64,000 bases of DNA. It comes from Clostridium sp. AWRP (GTDB taxonomy: Bacteria > Bacillota > Clostridia > Clostridiales > Clostridiaceae). The translations under genes were made by a program, and so were the position numbers. Below, piece after piece: positions 1 to 7,566 of the stretch (positions within the stretch are counted from its first letter, which is position 1; every line of letters starts with the position of its first letter). The stretch spans positions 1,054,001 to 1,118,000 of the forward strand of contig NZ_CP029758.2 of NCBI RefSeq assembly GCF_004006395.2, in the 5' to 3' direction. A model generated the notes under the pieces. It saw nothing but the letters and a program-made list of their open reading frames with translations. It was not told where the DNA came from and did no database searches.

Positions 1-854
1 ATAAAATTGAAGAACTATATGGTATAGTAAATGGAACTACAAACTATATTTTGACTAAAATGCAATTGGAAAAATTGGATTTTGATGTGGCTTTAAAACA
101 GGCACAGGATATGGGATATGCTGAAGCTGACCCTACGTCGGACATTGAGGGATTTGATTCCCAATATAAATTAGCGATACTTTCATCACTAGCTTTTGGA
201 ACAAAAATTAATGTAGATAATGTGTATAGAGAAGGTATTACAAAAATTAAATCTATAGATATAAAATATGCTAAAAAATTTAATATGGTAATAAAGCTGC
301 TTGCTATTGCAAAAGAAAATGAAGGTAAGCTTGAACTTAAAGTACATCCAACCATGATTCCAGAATCACACCCACTTGCTAACGTATATGATTCTTTTAA
401 TGCAATATTTATAAAGGGCAATGCAGTGGGAGATCTGATGTTTTATGGAAGAGGTGCAGGAAGCTTACCAACAGGTAGCGCTGTAGTAAGTGATATTATT
501 GCTATATTGAGAAGTAATGTGGATATAGAAAATTTTAATTCTGTAGTGAAAAATAACCTATGGCATAGGGAAATAAAAAATATAAAAGATTGTGCAAGTA
601 AATTTTATATTAGACTTTCTGTAAAGGACCAGTCAGGCGTACTTGGCGAAATAACCACAATTTTAGGAAAACATAATGTAAGTCTTCGCTCAGTAATGCA
701 AAAAGGCAGGGAAGAGTCAAAGGATAAAGTAACTATAGTATTAATTACTCATAAGATAGAAGAGGCAGAGATTAATTCTGCTATTAAAGAAATTGTTGAT
801 TTGAAATCTGTAATGCAAATAGACAATATTATAAGAATTGAAGATTTTAAATAA
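1..854 (+). CDS. hom: Homoserine dehydrogenase, C-terminal part (5' end outside window)
   Basis: Reduces aspartate semialdehyde to homoserine with NAD(P)H, the branch point toward threonine and methionine. The reading frame is open from the first bases (frame beginning at base 3) and reads GIVNGTTNYILT, a family signature. It continues with the catalytic segment AEADPTSDIEGFDSQYK, which holds the conserved Asp and Lys of the active site. The last 80 or so residues (about base 600 on, FYIRLSVKDQSGVLGEI) form an ACT domain, the usual allosteric threonine-sensing unit. The N-terminal Rossmann domain lies upstream of the window. A hairpin follows the stop and probably terminates the transcript. 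The identification is secure. Confidence 0.95.
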   Translation, partial: KIEELYGIVNGTTNYILTKMQLEKLDFDVALKQAQDMGYAEADPTSDIEGFDSQYKLAILSSLAFGTKINVDNVYREGITKIKSIDIKYAKKFNMVIKLLAIAKENEGKLELKVHPTMIPESHPLANVYDSFNAIFIKGNAVGDLMFYGRGAGSLPTGSAVVSDIIAILRSNVDIENFNSVVKNNLWHREIKNIKDCASKFYIRLSVKDQSGVLGEITTILGKHNVSLRSVMQKGREESKDKVTIVLITHKIEEAEINSAIKEIVDLKSVMQIDNIIRIEDFK

Positions 855-870
855 ATTCAATTTAACTTGA

Positions 871-921
871 GGCAGTTGTTACTTGAAAAAGTTTTTTATG
901 CAGCAGCTGCCCTAATAATTT
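871..921 (+). terminator. Probable terminator between convergent hom and UPF0756 gene
   Basis: GGCAGTTGTT (871-880) pairs with the segment ending at 911 (CAGCAGCTGCC), allowing two G-U pairs, and is followed by TAATAATTTTTTT. It lies 17 nt after the hom stop and just before the end of the opposing gene. Confidence 0.55.
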
Positions 922-923
922 TT

Positions 924-1388
924 TTAAAGTCCTATTTTGTGAAAAAATTTCAATCCCAAAGCAATCATTCCAGATGTTATCATAGGACCTACGGGAACAC
1001 CGCCTAAAAAAGCAGCGGCAATTACTGCTCCCAAGATTAGCGCTGGCATTACTTCAGTATGACCTTGTACAGTTAAATACTGCATGCCAAGACCACTTAA
1101 ATAGGTTGTAAAAAGGGATATGAGCAGGGCAAATATTCCAAGCCATGAGGTAAATACATTTCTAATACTTATATATTTCACACTTCCATTTGCAATTGGA
1201 ATTAAAATTGAAGCTACTAGTATTACTACTCCCCAGAAAATTCCATTTTCCTGTAAAGTTGGGAATACATACTTGTCTATGTTAAGAAGCTTTAAAAATA
1301 GAAGAATACAGGCAGCTAGGGCTACGGAATTTGCTTTTCCAAGAACTGCAGCTGCTAAGATTATGACTAAAATTATAGTTGATTCCAT
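924..1388 (-). CDS. UPF0756 (DUF441) family membrane protein
   Basis: A 154-residue, very hydrophobic protein with four or five predicted membrane segments. It starts with MESTIILVIILAAAVLGKA and carries glycine-rich loops such as GGVPVGPMITSG, which match the UPF0756/DUF441 family (B. subtilis YtwI-like). No biochemical role is established for the family. The start has a clear ribosome site (AGGAGATGG on the minus strand). The gene is convergent with hom and divergent from the next gene. Confidence 0.8.
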   Translation of the reverse strand: MESTIILVIILAAAVLGKANSVALAACILLFLKLLNIDKYVFPTLQENGIFWGVVILVASILIPIANGSVKYISIRNVFTSWLGIFALLISLFTTYLSGLGMQYLTVQGHTEVMPALILGAVIAAAFLGGVPVGPMITSGMIALGLKFFHKIGL

Positions 1389-1540
1389 TTAAACCATCTC
1401 CTAAAATGTAATAAACAATTTATATAAGTATAGTAAGAATAATAAAATGTCGAGTAATAATATATACTATTTATAAGTTAATAAAATGCAATTTAGGGGA
1501 ATAATTCATAGAAAATTATAATAATTTTAATGAATTTCCA

Positions 1541-1572
1541 TTGAAAAAAGTTATTCAATTGTATAGTATAAT
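1541..1572 (+). promoter_or_regulatory. Probable sigma-A promoter for the DUF3867-like gene
   Basis: TTGAAA (1541-1546), a 17-bp spacer, then TAGTAT (1564-1569). A better -10 hexamer, TATAAT (1567-1572), lies three bases further on but gives a 20-bp spacer. It sits 80 bp upstream of the start, in the 263-bp divergent intergenic region, where I see nothing else. Confidence 0.4.
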
Positions 1573-1651
1573 AGTATATGTTTTGATAGAATAGTTATAT
1601 TAGAGTTAGTTAATAAATATTAAAAATGTATTTTTAAGGGGAGAACTTGTT

Positions 1652-2215
1652 ATGGATGATAGAATCGTAAACTTCGATGAAATTAAAAATAGAGCTAGGG
1701 AAAAAGATATAGAGAAATTTGAAGATTATGTATATGGACTTTCCTATGATATGTCTCAGGGGAAATTATCAATGGGAGATTTTTATAAAAACATTCAAGA
1801 ATATATGGAAAAAAACAATATATCACAAGAAAAGCTTTTTAACATTCAAAAAAAACTTATGGAAAGATATGGCTTTAATATGGAAGATGTAGAAAAGCAG
1901 ATGAAAGACATGGGAATTGAAATTCCTTCTGTAAATAAAAATGTTGACTATGAATCTTTGAGAAAAACAGTATCATTTCAGGAAAAATATAAGCAGGGTA
2001 TGGGCAGTGCCTTAGTAACCACTTATACTATAAATAATTCATTGAATAGTCTTAGTATACTTATAAGTGAAGAAAAACTTACTTTAAAAAGTGAAAAAGA
2101 TATAGATTTGCAGGATCCCGAGTTAAATGAATTTTTGTGTTCCTATAAAAAGGTAGTAAAAGATAAAAAACTTAAAATATCATTATGTTCAAATGTTAAA
2201 GAATTTGAATACTAG
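1652..2215 (+). CDS. Conserved clostridial protein, DUF3867-like
   Basis: A soluble, charged, largely helical 187-residue protein with no signal peptide or membrane segment. The first 110 residues are rich in Lys/Glu and Asp and read like a helical bundle (ERYGFNMEDVEKQMKDMGI). The last 60 look like beta strands. The size and N-terminus (MDDRIVNFDEIKNRA) recall the clostridial DUF3867 family, but this is from memory and the function is unknown. The ATG follows AAGGGGAG (1637-1644). A strong hairpin downstream suggests a single-gene transcript. Confidence 0.6.
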   Translation: MDDRIVNFDEIKNRAREKDIEKFEDYVYGLSYDMSQGKLSMGDFYKNIQEYMEKNNISQEKLFNIQKKLMERYGFNMEDVEKQMKDMGIEIPSVNKNVDYESLRKTVSFQEKYKQGMGSALVTTYTINNSLNSLSILISEEKLTLKSEKDIDLQDPELNEFLCSYKKVVKDKKLKISLCSNVKEFEY

Positions 2216-2232
2216 TTTAATTATATAAAACC

Positions 2233-2266
2233 ATTCCCTATATTGGTCAATATGGGGAATATTTTA
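2233..2266 (+). terminator. Intrinsic terminator after the DUF3867-like gene
   Basis: ATTCCCTATATTG (2233-2245) pairs with CAATATGGGGAAT (2248-2260) over 13 positions including one G-U pair, followed by ATTTTAAT. The ideal loop is only 2 nt, so the top pairs must open. Confidence 0.65.
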
Positions 2267-2288
2267 ATGTGGCTTGGGGGGATTTAGT

Positions 2289-2669
2289 ATGAGAAAATTT
2301 AAATTCAAAATATGGGATAAGGAAAAAAAGTGTTTTTATATAAATGAAAATCCCTATCCAGAACAAAATTGCAAAGTTAAAGATAGATTTATATCCCTTG
2401 AGTTTACAGGCTTAAAAGATAAGAATAGTAGAGAGATTTTTGAGGGGGATATAATATCTATAAATAATGAAAAAAGTTCTATTAAGCTGCCTGTGAAATT
2501 TGGAAGATATTCTTTTGAAAAATTTATAGGTGAATGTGGAGAAATTACTGATGCAACTGAACTCTATGGTTTTTATGTAGAAAATGAATATTTGTACATC
2601 CAAATGTTGAAGGAAAATGTAATAGTTACAGGCAATATATTTTTGGAATATAATGAAATAATATCTTAA
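2289..2669 (+). CDS. YopX-like (phage-type) protein
   Basis: A 126-residue protein with the YopX hallmark: N-terminal KFKIWDKEKKCF, then FTGLKDKNSREIFEGDII and a C-terminal ELYGFYVE/VTGNIFLEYNE section. YopX proteins are typical of phages and prophages (SPbeta yopX) and have no known biochemical role. ATG at 2289 is chosen over an in-frame TTG at 2274 because the GGGGGG tract at 2276-2281 is well placed as its ribosome site. No other phage gene is nearby, so this is probably an isolated relic or domesticated gene. Confidence 0.75.
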   Translation: MRKFKFKIWDKEKKCFYINENPYPEQNCKVKDRFISLEFTGLKDKNSREIFEGDIISINNEKSSIKLPVKFGRYSFEKFIGECGEITDATELYGFYVENEYLYIQMLKENVIVTGNIFLEYNEIIS

Positions 2670-2776
2670 ATGATCTAATTGTACTTGAGAAAGCTGAGTT
2701 AGTTATATTGATTTTTACTTTAAGCTGCTATAAACTTATAGTAAAATTTTAATTTTATTATAAGGGGTGGATTGCT

Positions 2777-3151
2777 TTGAAAAGTAATTTTGCTGTATTG
2801 TTAAATTGTATGGATGGAAGGACTCAACTTCCTGCAATAAATTGGATAAGGGACAATTTTCGTGTAAAATATGTAGATATAATATCAGAACCAGGAATTG
2901 ATAAAGTAATTTGCAGCGAAGATGAAAATTTTATCAATTCATTAAAGTATAAGATGGATATATCAATAAATTCTCACGGAGCTTCTACTGCATTTGTAGT
3001 AGGACATTATGACTGTGCAGCAAATAAAGTAGATAAGGCAACTCACCTAAAGCACATAAAAAAGTCTGTTTGCATAATAAAAAAATTATATAAGAATATT
3101 GAAGTTATAGGTCTTTGGATAAATGAAAATTTTGAAGTGGAAAAAATTTAG
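2777..3151 (+). CDS. Minimal beta-carbonic-anhydrase-like protein
   Basis: A 124-residue protein that retains the beta-carbonic anhydrase zinc and catalytic pattern: C11-x-D13-x-R15 near the N-terminus and H77-x-x-C80 (GHYDCAAN) further on. These correspond to the Cys/His/Cys zinc ligands and the Asp-Arg pair of true enzymes. It is far shorter than the usual 190-220 residues, lacking most of the C-terminal helices, and resembles the short Pro_CA_2-type proteins. Carbonic anhydrase activity is plausible but unproven. The start is TTG at 2777, preceded by AAGGGGTGG (2762-2770). Confidence 0.65.
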   Translation: MKSNFAVLLNCMDGRTQLPAINWIRDNFRVKYVDIISEPGIDKVICSEDENFINSLKYKMDISINSHGASTAFVVGHYDCAANKVDKATHLKHIKKSVCIIKKLYKNIEVIGLWINENFEVEKI

Positions 3152-3305
3152 GCATTTATATTGTGATTTTAATAAGGAGCTGTTGCAATAGCAAATTTTT
3201 AGATTGATATGAACAGTTTCTTTTGTAGACAAATATGCTTAAAAGTTAAGAACTATTAATTGTTAAAAAACATGTAGATTAATTGTGAAAGGATGTTTGT
3301 AATTT

Positions 3306-3737
3306 ATGAAGTTATTAATAAAAAAAATTAATGAGGACGCTGTAACTCCATTTTACGCACATAAGGGAGATGCAGGCCTTGATCTATTTTCAGTAGAAGA
3401 AGTCTCAATAAAACCAATGGAAAGGAAGTTAGTATCTACAGGGATTAAGATTCAGCTTCCACCAAATACAGAAGCTCAAGTTAGACCAAGAAGTGGTCTT
3501 GCATTAAAATATGGCATAACTCTTCTGAATACACCTGGTACTGTAGATGAAGGATACAGGGGTGAGATAAAAGTACTTATGATCAATTTAGGACAGGAAC
3601 CTTTTTTAGTTGAAAAAAATATGAAAATTGCTCAAATGGTAGTAAAGCCTGTGGAAAGAGTATATGTACAAGAAGTAGAAGAACTAAGTGACACTGAAAG
3701 AGGGGAAGGAGGATTCGGATCTACTGGAACGAGATAG
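3306..3737 (+). CDS. dut: dUTP diphosphatase (trimeric dUTPase)
   Basis: Hydrolyses dUTP to dUMP and pyrophosphate, keeping uracil out of DNA and feeding thymidylate synthesis. All five trimeric dUTPase motifs are present in 143 residues: AGLDLFS, RPRSGLA (phosphate-binding serine), GTVDEGYRGEIKV (catalytic Asp and uracil-discriminating Tyr), AQMVVKP, and the C-terminal arm RGEGGFGSTG. The length is normal. It appears to stand alone: 154 bp of gap lie before it and a repeat element begins right after the stop. Confidence 0.96.
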   Translation: MKLLIKKINEDAVTPFYAHKGDAGLDLFSVEEVSIKPMERKLVSTGIKIQLPPNTEAQVRPRSGLALKYGITLLNTPGTVDEGYRGEIKVLMINLGQEPFLVEKNMKIAQMVVKPVERVYVQEVEELSDTERGEGGFGSTGTR

Positions 3738-3947
3738 GAGTTAAGAATTAATAGTTAATAGTTAATAGTGAAGAGTTAAGGAGGATTTTTCTTCGCTATG
3801 TTGCGAAAAATCTAAAAACTAAGTGGTATGAACATTAAATTTTTAGATTTTCTGTGACAACAGAAAATCGCCATTAATTGTGAATTGTGCATTATGCATT
3901 GTGAATTAATTATTGTATGTTATTTTTAAACTTCGCAAGTTGAGTTA
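3738..3947 (+). repeat. Dispersed MITE-like repeat, copy A
   Basis: The element starts at the dut stop with reiterated TTAATAGTTAATAG units. It has a core (3812-3908) that closely matches 33758-33854, including the small palindrome GATTTTCTGTGACAACAGAAAATC. It ends with AAGTTGAGTTA (3937-3947), the right terminal repeat also found at 7388-7398 and 33746-33756. The core ends in AATTGTG/GCATTGTGAATTA units. No coding potential is seen. Confidence 0.7.
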
Positions 3948-3954
3948 TATGAAT

Positions 3955-4009
3955 AAAAGCTTTCCTCCTGGACATAATTATAGAAAAAATAACCAGGAGG
4001 TAAAAGCTA
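3955..4009 (+). promoter_or_regulatory. Hairpin sequestering the ssb Shine-Dalgarno
   Basis: CCTCCTGG (3964-3971) is exactly complementary to CCAGGAGG (3993-4000), the ribosome-binding site of the next gene. After a 2-nt bulge the stem continues with AGCTTT (3958-3963) against AAAGCT (4003-4008). The loop is 21 nt and A/T-rich. If transcribed, the closed stem would hide the entire Shine-Dalgarno. Confidence 0.6.
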
Positions 4010-4342
4010 TTGAATAATGTTACTCTTATTGGAAGGTTAACTAAGGATGCAGAATTGGTTCAGCTGGAAAATTACGATAGAAGTGTAGTTAAGTTCATTC
4101 TGGCAGTAGGCAGAGATTTTGTAAGTAAAACTGGAGAAAGAGAAGCGGATTTTATTCCTGTTTCCTATTGGACTAATTATGGAAATAAAATGCTTCCCTA
4201 TTTAAAAAAAGGAAGACTTATAGGAGTAAATGGTAAAATAATTACTAAAAGCTATACTAAAGATGATATAAAAAAGTATTTCACGACTGTAGAAGCAGAC
4301 AAGGTTCAGTTTTTAGACCGCGAAAAGGAAGCTCTGGCATAA
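4010..4342 (+). CDS. ssb: Short single-stranded DNA-binding protein
   Basis: A 110-residue OB-fold protein of the SSB family. MNNVTLIGRLTKDAEL is the typical first strand, and ADFIPVSYWTNYGNKMLPYLKKGRLIGVNGKI corresponds to the conserved core. It lacks the glycine/proline-rich linker and acidic C-terminal tip (DDIPF-type) that recruit partners in the main replicative SSB, so it is probably an accessory paralog. The start is TTG at 4010, set by the very strong CCAGGAGGT at 3993-4001, which is caught in an inverted repeat. An intrinsic terminator follows. Confidence 0.85.
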   Translation: MNNVTLIGRLTKDAELVQLENYDRSVVKFILAVGRDFVSKTGEREADFIPVSYWTNYGNKMLPYLKKGRLIGVNGKIITKSYTKDDIKKYFTTVEADKVQFLDREKEALA

Positions 4343-4364
4343 TTTAAAGAAGTACAGTTATAGG

Positions 4365-4403
4365 AAAAATTGGGGTAAAATTAAAAGATTACCCCAATTT
4401 TTA
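4365..4403 (+). terminator. Intrinsic terminator after ssb
   Basis: AAAATTGGGGTAA (4366-4378) and TTACCCCAATTTTT (4389-4402) form a perfect stem with a 10-nt loop and a T tract. Confidence 0.85.
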
Positions 4404-4429
4404 ATTGCTTATTGAAGGTAGGTTATTTA

Positions 4430-4458
4430 TTGTTTTTTATATTATTCTAGAGTATGAT
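4430..4458 (+). promoter_or_regulatory. Possible promoter for the chemoreceptor gene
   Basis: TTGTTT (4430-4435), 17 bp, then TATGAT (4453-4458); an overlapping TATAAT lies at 4458-4463. This is about 160 bp before the chemoreceptor start. No sigma-28 motif was seen here. Confidence 0.35.
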
Positions 4459-4620
4459 ATAATAGGAAAATATAGTGAAAAAGTGTATTTCTAAAATTTT
4501 TAATCATATTTTAGTTTTAAATGTATAAATTTGGCCATAGTTATTTAGAAAATAGGAAAATATAAAGATTGAAATTAATATTTGCAATTTTGCGTTAATT
4601 TTAGGGGGGAAAAATATTCT

Positions 4621-6630
4621 ATGTTTAATTTTAAAAGCATTAAAACTAAGTTAATACTGATAATTTCTGCAACAACAGCAGTATTGTTATGTGTACTTGG
4701 AATATCAATTTATGAAAAATCTTATGGGATATTGTATGAAAAGTTTCAAAACAGTTCTGAGCAAATTGTAATAAATGTAAATGGTTCTATAAATAAATTT
4801 TTAAATGGTATGGAAAGTCAGACTAAGGTTATTGCTAATAGTTCTGTTTTAAAAAACTTGGATATTAATAATGATGGTAGCAGAAGTAGTGCAGTAGAAT
4901 TACTTAAAAATACTAAAGACAGTAATGAAAATATGGTAAGTGTATATTTTGCTGATTTGAGCGGCATGAGAATAAATATGGATGGAAACATACGACAGCC
5001 ATCTAAAGAATATGATGCTAGACAAAGAACATGGTATAAAGATGCTATGAATAAAAAAGGACAAGTTGTATGGACAGATCCATACAAAGATGTAAATACG
5101 TCACAAATAATGATTACGGTAGCAAAAACTGTGGAGAAAGATGGCAATGTAGTAGGAGTAGCAGCTATTGATGTTTCTCTGAAAAATTTATCTAAAGATA
5201 TAGCTTCTATAAAGGTAGGAAATACAGGATATGTTTGTATTACTAATAAAGAAGGTACAATAATAGTACATCCAGATTTTAACCAGGTAGGGAAAGAAAG
5301 TGAACTTAAAAAAAGTAATTGGGATTATATTAACTCAAATAAAACTAATTATTTTAAAAATACATATAATGGAGTAGAGAGACTGTATGCTTATACTACA
5401 AATGAGAAAAACTCCTGGAAAATTGTAGGCACAGCTAAAAATGCTGAATTTGTAAGTGATACAAGTGGCATAAGAAAATTTATTTTCTGTTTAGTTGTTA
5501 TAGGGATAGTAATATCTATAATAGTATCCATTTTAATTGGTAACTCAGCATATAAGATATTAAAAAAGTTAAAAGTAATAGTTGGTAAAGTAGGTGAAGG
5601 GGATTTTACTTACAGTATCCCTGAAAAGTTTTTAAATAGAAATGATGAGTTTGGAAAAATAAGCAATTACGTACAAAGTATGAATATGAATATAAAAAAA
5701 TTAGTTGAGGATGTTAAGAAGAATTCTTCAAATGTTGAGCAACAAGCTGAAGGTCTAAATGCAATTTCTGAGGAAATATCAGCTTCTTCACAGGAAGTAT
5801 CTGCAGTAGTTCAGGACTTAGCTAAAAGTGCTGAAGGACAGCAAAAGTATATAGATAATATGTTTAATTTGTTAGAGAATGTAAACAAACACATGGAAAA
5901 TATAAATGATAAATTAAATTCTGTAAAGGTAAGTACGGGTAATGCAGTGAATAAAGTAGACTTAGGAAAAAATGAAGTGAATTCATTGAAAAAGGCAATA
6001 GTCACTGTAGATTCTTCTTTTACAGTAGTTTATGATAAAGCTTATAAACTCAATGAGTCTATAATAAAAGTAAGAGAAATAACTGATGTTATAGCACAAA
6101 TAGCAGAACAAACAGATCTTTTGGCTTTAAATGCAGCTATTGAATCTGCAAGGGCAGGTGAAGCTGGAAAGGGATTTTCAGTAGTAGCAGAGGAAATAAG
6201 AAATTTAGCTGAAGAGTCTCAGGATTCAGCTAAAAAAATAAGTGATTTAATTAATTATATAAATAGTGATTCAAATGAGGTTATTGTAAATTCTAAAAAG
6301 GCTGAAGAATCTATAAATGAACAGAATATAGTGGCAGAAAATATGGTCAAATCTTTTGAAATGATAGTGGATTCAATTGAAGAGATTGAACCTTTAGTTG
6401 ATAAAACTTTTACTTCAGTAAATAGCACAATACAATCTAGAAAAGAATTTACGGACAGTATGAATCAGTTTGGAAATTTGATAAGAAACACCGCTACATC
6501 TACAGAGGAAATAGCAGCATCTACAGAGGAAGTAAGTGCATCCATACAGGAAGTGGCATCATCTGCTGAAAACTTAAATTCCACATCCAAAAATTTAATA
6601 AATGTTGTAAATAAATTTAAAGTAGAATAG
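4621..6630 (+). CDS. Methyl-accepting chemotaxis protein with dCache sensor
   Basis: A 669-residue transmembrane chemoreceptor. A membrane helix at about residues 10-30 is followed by an extracellular dCache-type sensor (about 35-275, with the RTWYKDA and WTDPYKD signatures). A second helix lies at about 285-307, then a HAMP domain, then a long cytoplasmic coiled coil. The signalling hairpin tip (around residues 496-515, EQTDLLALNAAIESARAGE) is the invariant site that contacts CheA and CheW. The ligand is not predictable. ATG at 4621 is preferred to an upstream in-frame TTG at 4582 because TTTAGGGGGGA (4600-4610) precedes it and the protein then starts just before the first helix. It lies upstream of the flagellin gene. 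Confidence 0.93.
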   Translation: MFNFKSIKTKLILIISATTAVLLCVLGISIYEKSYGILYEKFQNSSEQIVINVNGSINKFLNGMESQTKVIANSSVLKNLDINNDGSRSSAVELLKNTKDSNENMVSVYFADLSGMRINMDGNIRQPSKEYDARQRTWYKDAMNKKGQVVWTDPYKDVNTSQIMITVAKTVEKDGNVVGVAAIDVSLKNLSKDIASIKVGNTGYVCITNKEGTIIVHPDFNQVGKESELKKSNWDYINSNKTNYFKNTYNGVERLYAYTTNEKNSWKIVGTAKNAEFVSDTSGIRKFIFCLVVIGIVISIIVSILIGNSAYKILKKLKVIVGKVGEGDFTYSIPEKFLNRNDEFGKISNYVQSMNMNIKKLVEDVKKNSSNVEQQAEGLNAISEEISASSQEVSAVVQDLAKSAEGQQKYIDNMFNLLENVNKHMENINDKLNSVKVSTGNAVNKVDLGKNEVNSLKKAIVTVDSSFTVVYDKAYKLNESIIKVREITDVIAQIAEQTDLLALNAAIESARAGEAGKGFSVVAEEIRNLAEESQDSAKKISDLINYINSDSNEVIVNSKKAEESINEQNIVAENMVKSFEMIVDSIEEIEPLVDKTFTSVNSTIQSRKEFTDSMNQFGNLIRNTATSTEEIAASTEEVSASIQEVASSAENLNSTSKNLINVVNKFKVE

Positions 6631-6775
6631 AAATTGTAAATTGAGAATTGAAGTTAATGGAATTAGTATTTGACAGTATGCTTGTTACATTGATAATATA
6701 TAATATATAACTTAATTAAATTAAAAAGTAAATTAATAGATATAAAAAGTACGGAATAAAAGAGGGGGATTTAAC

Positions 6776-7114
6776 TTGAGTGAACATGAAAAGATATTTA
6801 TACCTAAAGAGTCTATAGATAAATTGGTTTCAGGATTAAAAAGCATAAGAATTACTACTAGAGAAAAAGCTACGCGGAAAGAAGTAGATAAGCTCTTAGA
6901 TTTACTACAAGAAGATTTAAGTCAAAAAAATGTTCCTCTTAAAGAACAAATATTGGAAAAGATGAAGGAAAGCAAGGGAGTAGATCCTAACTTAAATGCT
7001 AATTTGTATATACTATATCGTAATTTAGACAGCGGCCAGATTACTGAAGAACAGGCACTTGAATTATTTCAAATGTATGTTAGGATAGAGCCCTATAATA
7101 AAACTATACTATAA
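6776..7114 (+). CDS. Small helical protein of unknown function
   Basis: A 112-residue soluble protein, mostly charged alpha helix, with no signal peptide or cysteine. I do not recognise the family. The N-terminal half (KLVSGLKSIRITTREKATRKEVDKL cut into helices) could form a helical hairpin. The C-terminal part, DSGQITEEQALELFQMY, is amphipathic. The start is TTG at 6776 with AGAGGGGGAT (6761-6770) just upstream. It sits between a chemoreceptor and flagellin but is separated from flagellin by a repeat element and a dedicated promoter, so a link to motility is only positional. Confidence 0.6.
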   Translation: MSEHEKIFIPKESIDKLVSGLKSIRITTREKATRKEVDKLLDLLQEDLSQKNVPLKEQILEKMKESKGVDPNLNANLYILYRNLDSGQITEEQALELFQMYVRIEPYNKTIL

Positions 7115-7116
7115 TT

Positions 7117-7398
7117 TAACTCAACTTTTGCAGTTTAAAAACTTTGCGAAACAACTAATTCACAATGCACGATGCACAGTTCACAATTAAGGATGATTTT
7201 CTTCCGTTAAAACTTCAGAAAATCTAAAATATAGCACCATTGAAGCAGAGCTTCAATAAGTTTTAAATTTTAAATTTTTGGTAGCATAGCGGAGAAAAAT
7301 TTACCGAAATTGTGCATTGTGAACTGTGAATTGTGAATTCATTTAGGTCGTAATTTTTTTATATTAAGTCAAAATTTTATATGTGTGAAGTTGAGTTA
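7117..7398 (+). repeat. MITE-like repeat, copy B, complete
   Basis: A 282-bp element bounded by TAACTCAACTT (7117-7127) and its exact inverse AAGTTGAGTTA (7388-7398). Inside, two subterminal tracts of AATTCACAATGCAC-type units (about 7161-7193) and their inverse (about 7310-7340) face each other, so the whole element is self-complementary. The segment 7359-7398 is nearly identical to 33715-33756. The left end begins 3 nt after the preceding stop codon. There is no ORF inside. Confidence 0.75.
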
Positions 7399-7465
7399 TT
7401 AATTTTTAATCCATATGTGACGTACATAAAAGATGATTTTAATTTACTGAATAAGTGTTTTAACC

Positions 7466-7493
7466 TAAAGCATTCTATAGGAGATTTCGATAA
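7466..7493 (+). promoter_or_regulatory. Sigma-28 (SigD/FliA) promoter of flagellin
   Basis: TAAA (7466-7469), a 16-bp spacer, then TTCGATAA (7486-7493). This is a close match to the flagellar sigma-28 consensus TAAA-N15/16-GCCGATAA, 73 bp upstream of the flagellin ATG. The cognate sigma factor is encoded in the same window at 28201. Confidence 0.8.
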
Positions 7494-7531
7494 TAATTAA
7501 TAGGGGTTAAGCTTTATGAATTATTATCGAA
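7486..7531 (+). repeat. 13-bp perfect inverted repeat over the flagellin -10 element
   Basis: TTCGATAATAATT (7486-7498) and its exact inverse AATTATTATCGAA (7519-7531) are separated by 20 bp. The left arm contains the sigma-28 -10 sequence. Transcription would start near 7500, so only the right arm is expected in the mRNA. The symmetry is therefore more likely to act in DNA, for example as a protein-binding site. Confidence 0.7.
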
Positions 7532-7566
7532 TAAGTGCTTACCGTATGTAGAAAGGAGTAAATTTT

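Noticed and set aside
924..1392. Long frame opposite the UPF0756 gene (1120-1392, plus strand)
   Set aside because: No ribosome site, no recognisable domain, and fully contained opposite a clear membrane protein gene.
2289..2669. A prophage around the YopX-like gene
   Set aside because: No integrase, capsid, terminase or lysis gene is near; the neighbours are housekeeping genes.
7499..7560. Second, reverse sigma-28 promoter created by the inverted repeat
   Set aside because: The right arm gives a -10 on the minus strand, but there is no TAAA-type -35 at the proper distance.
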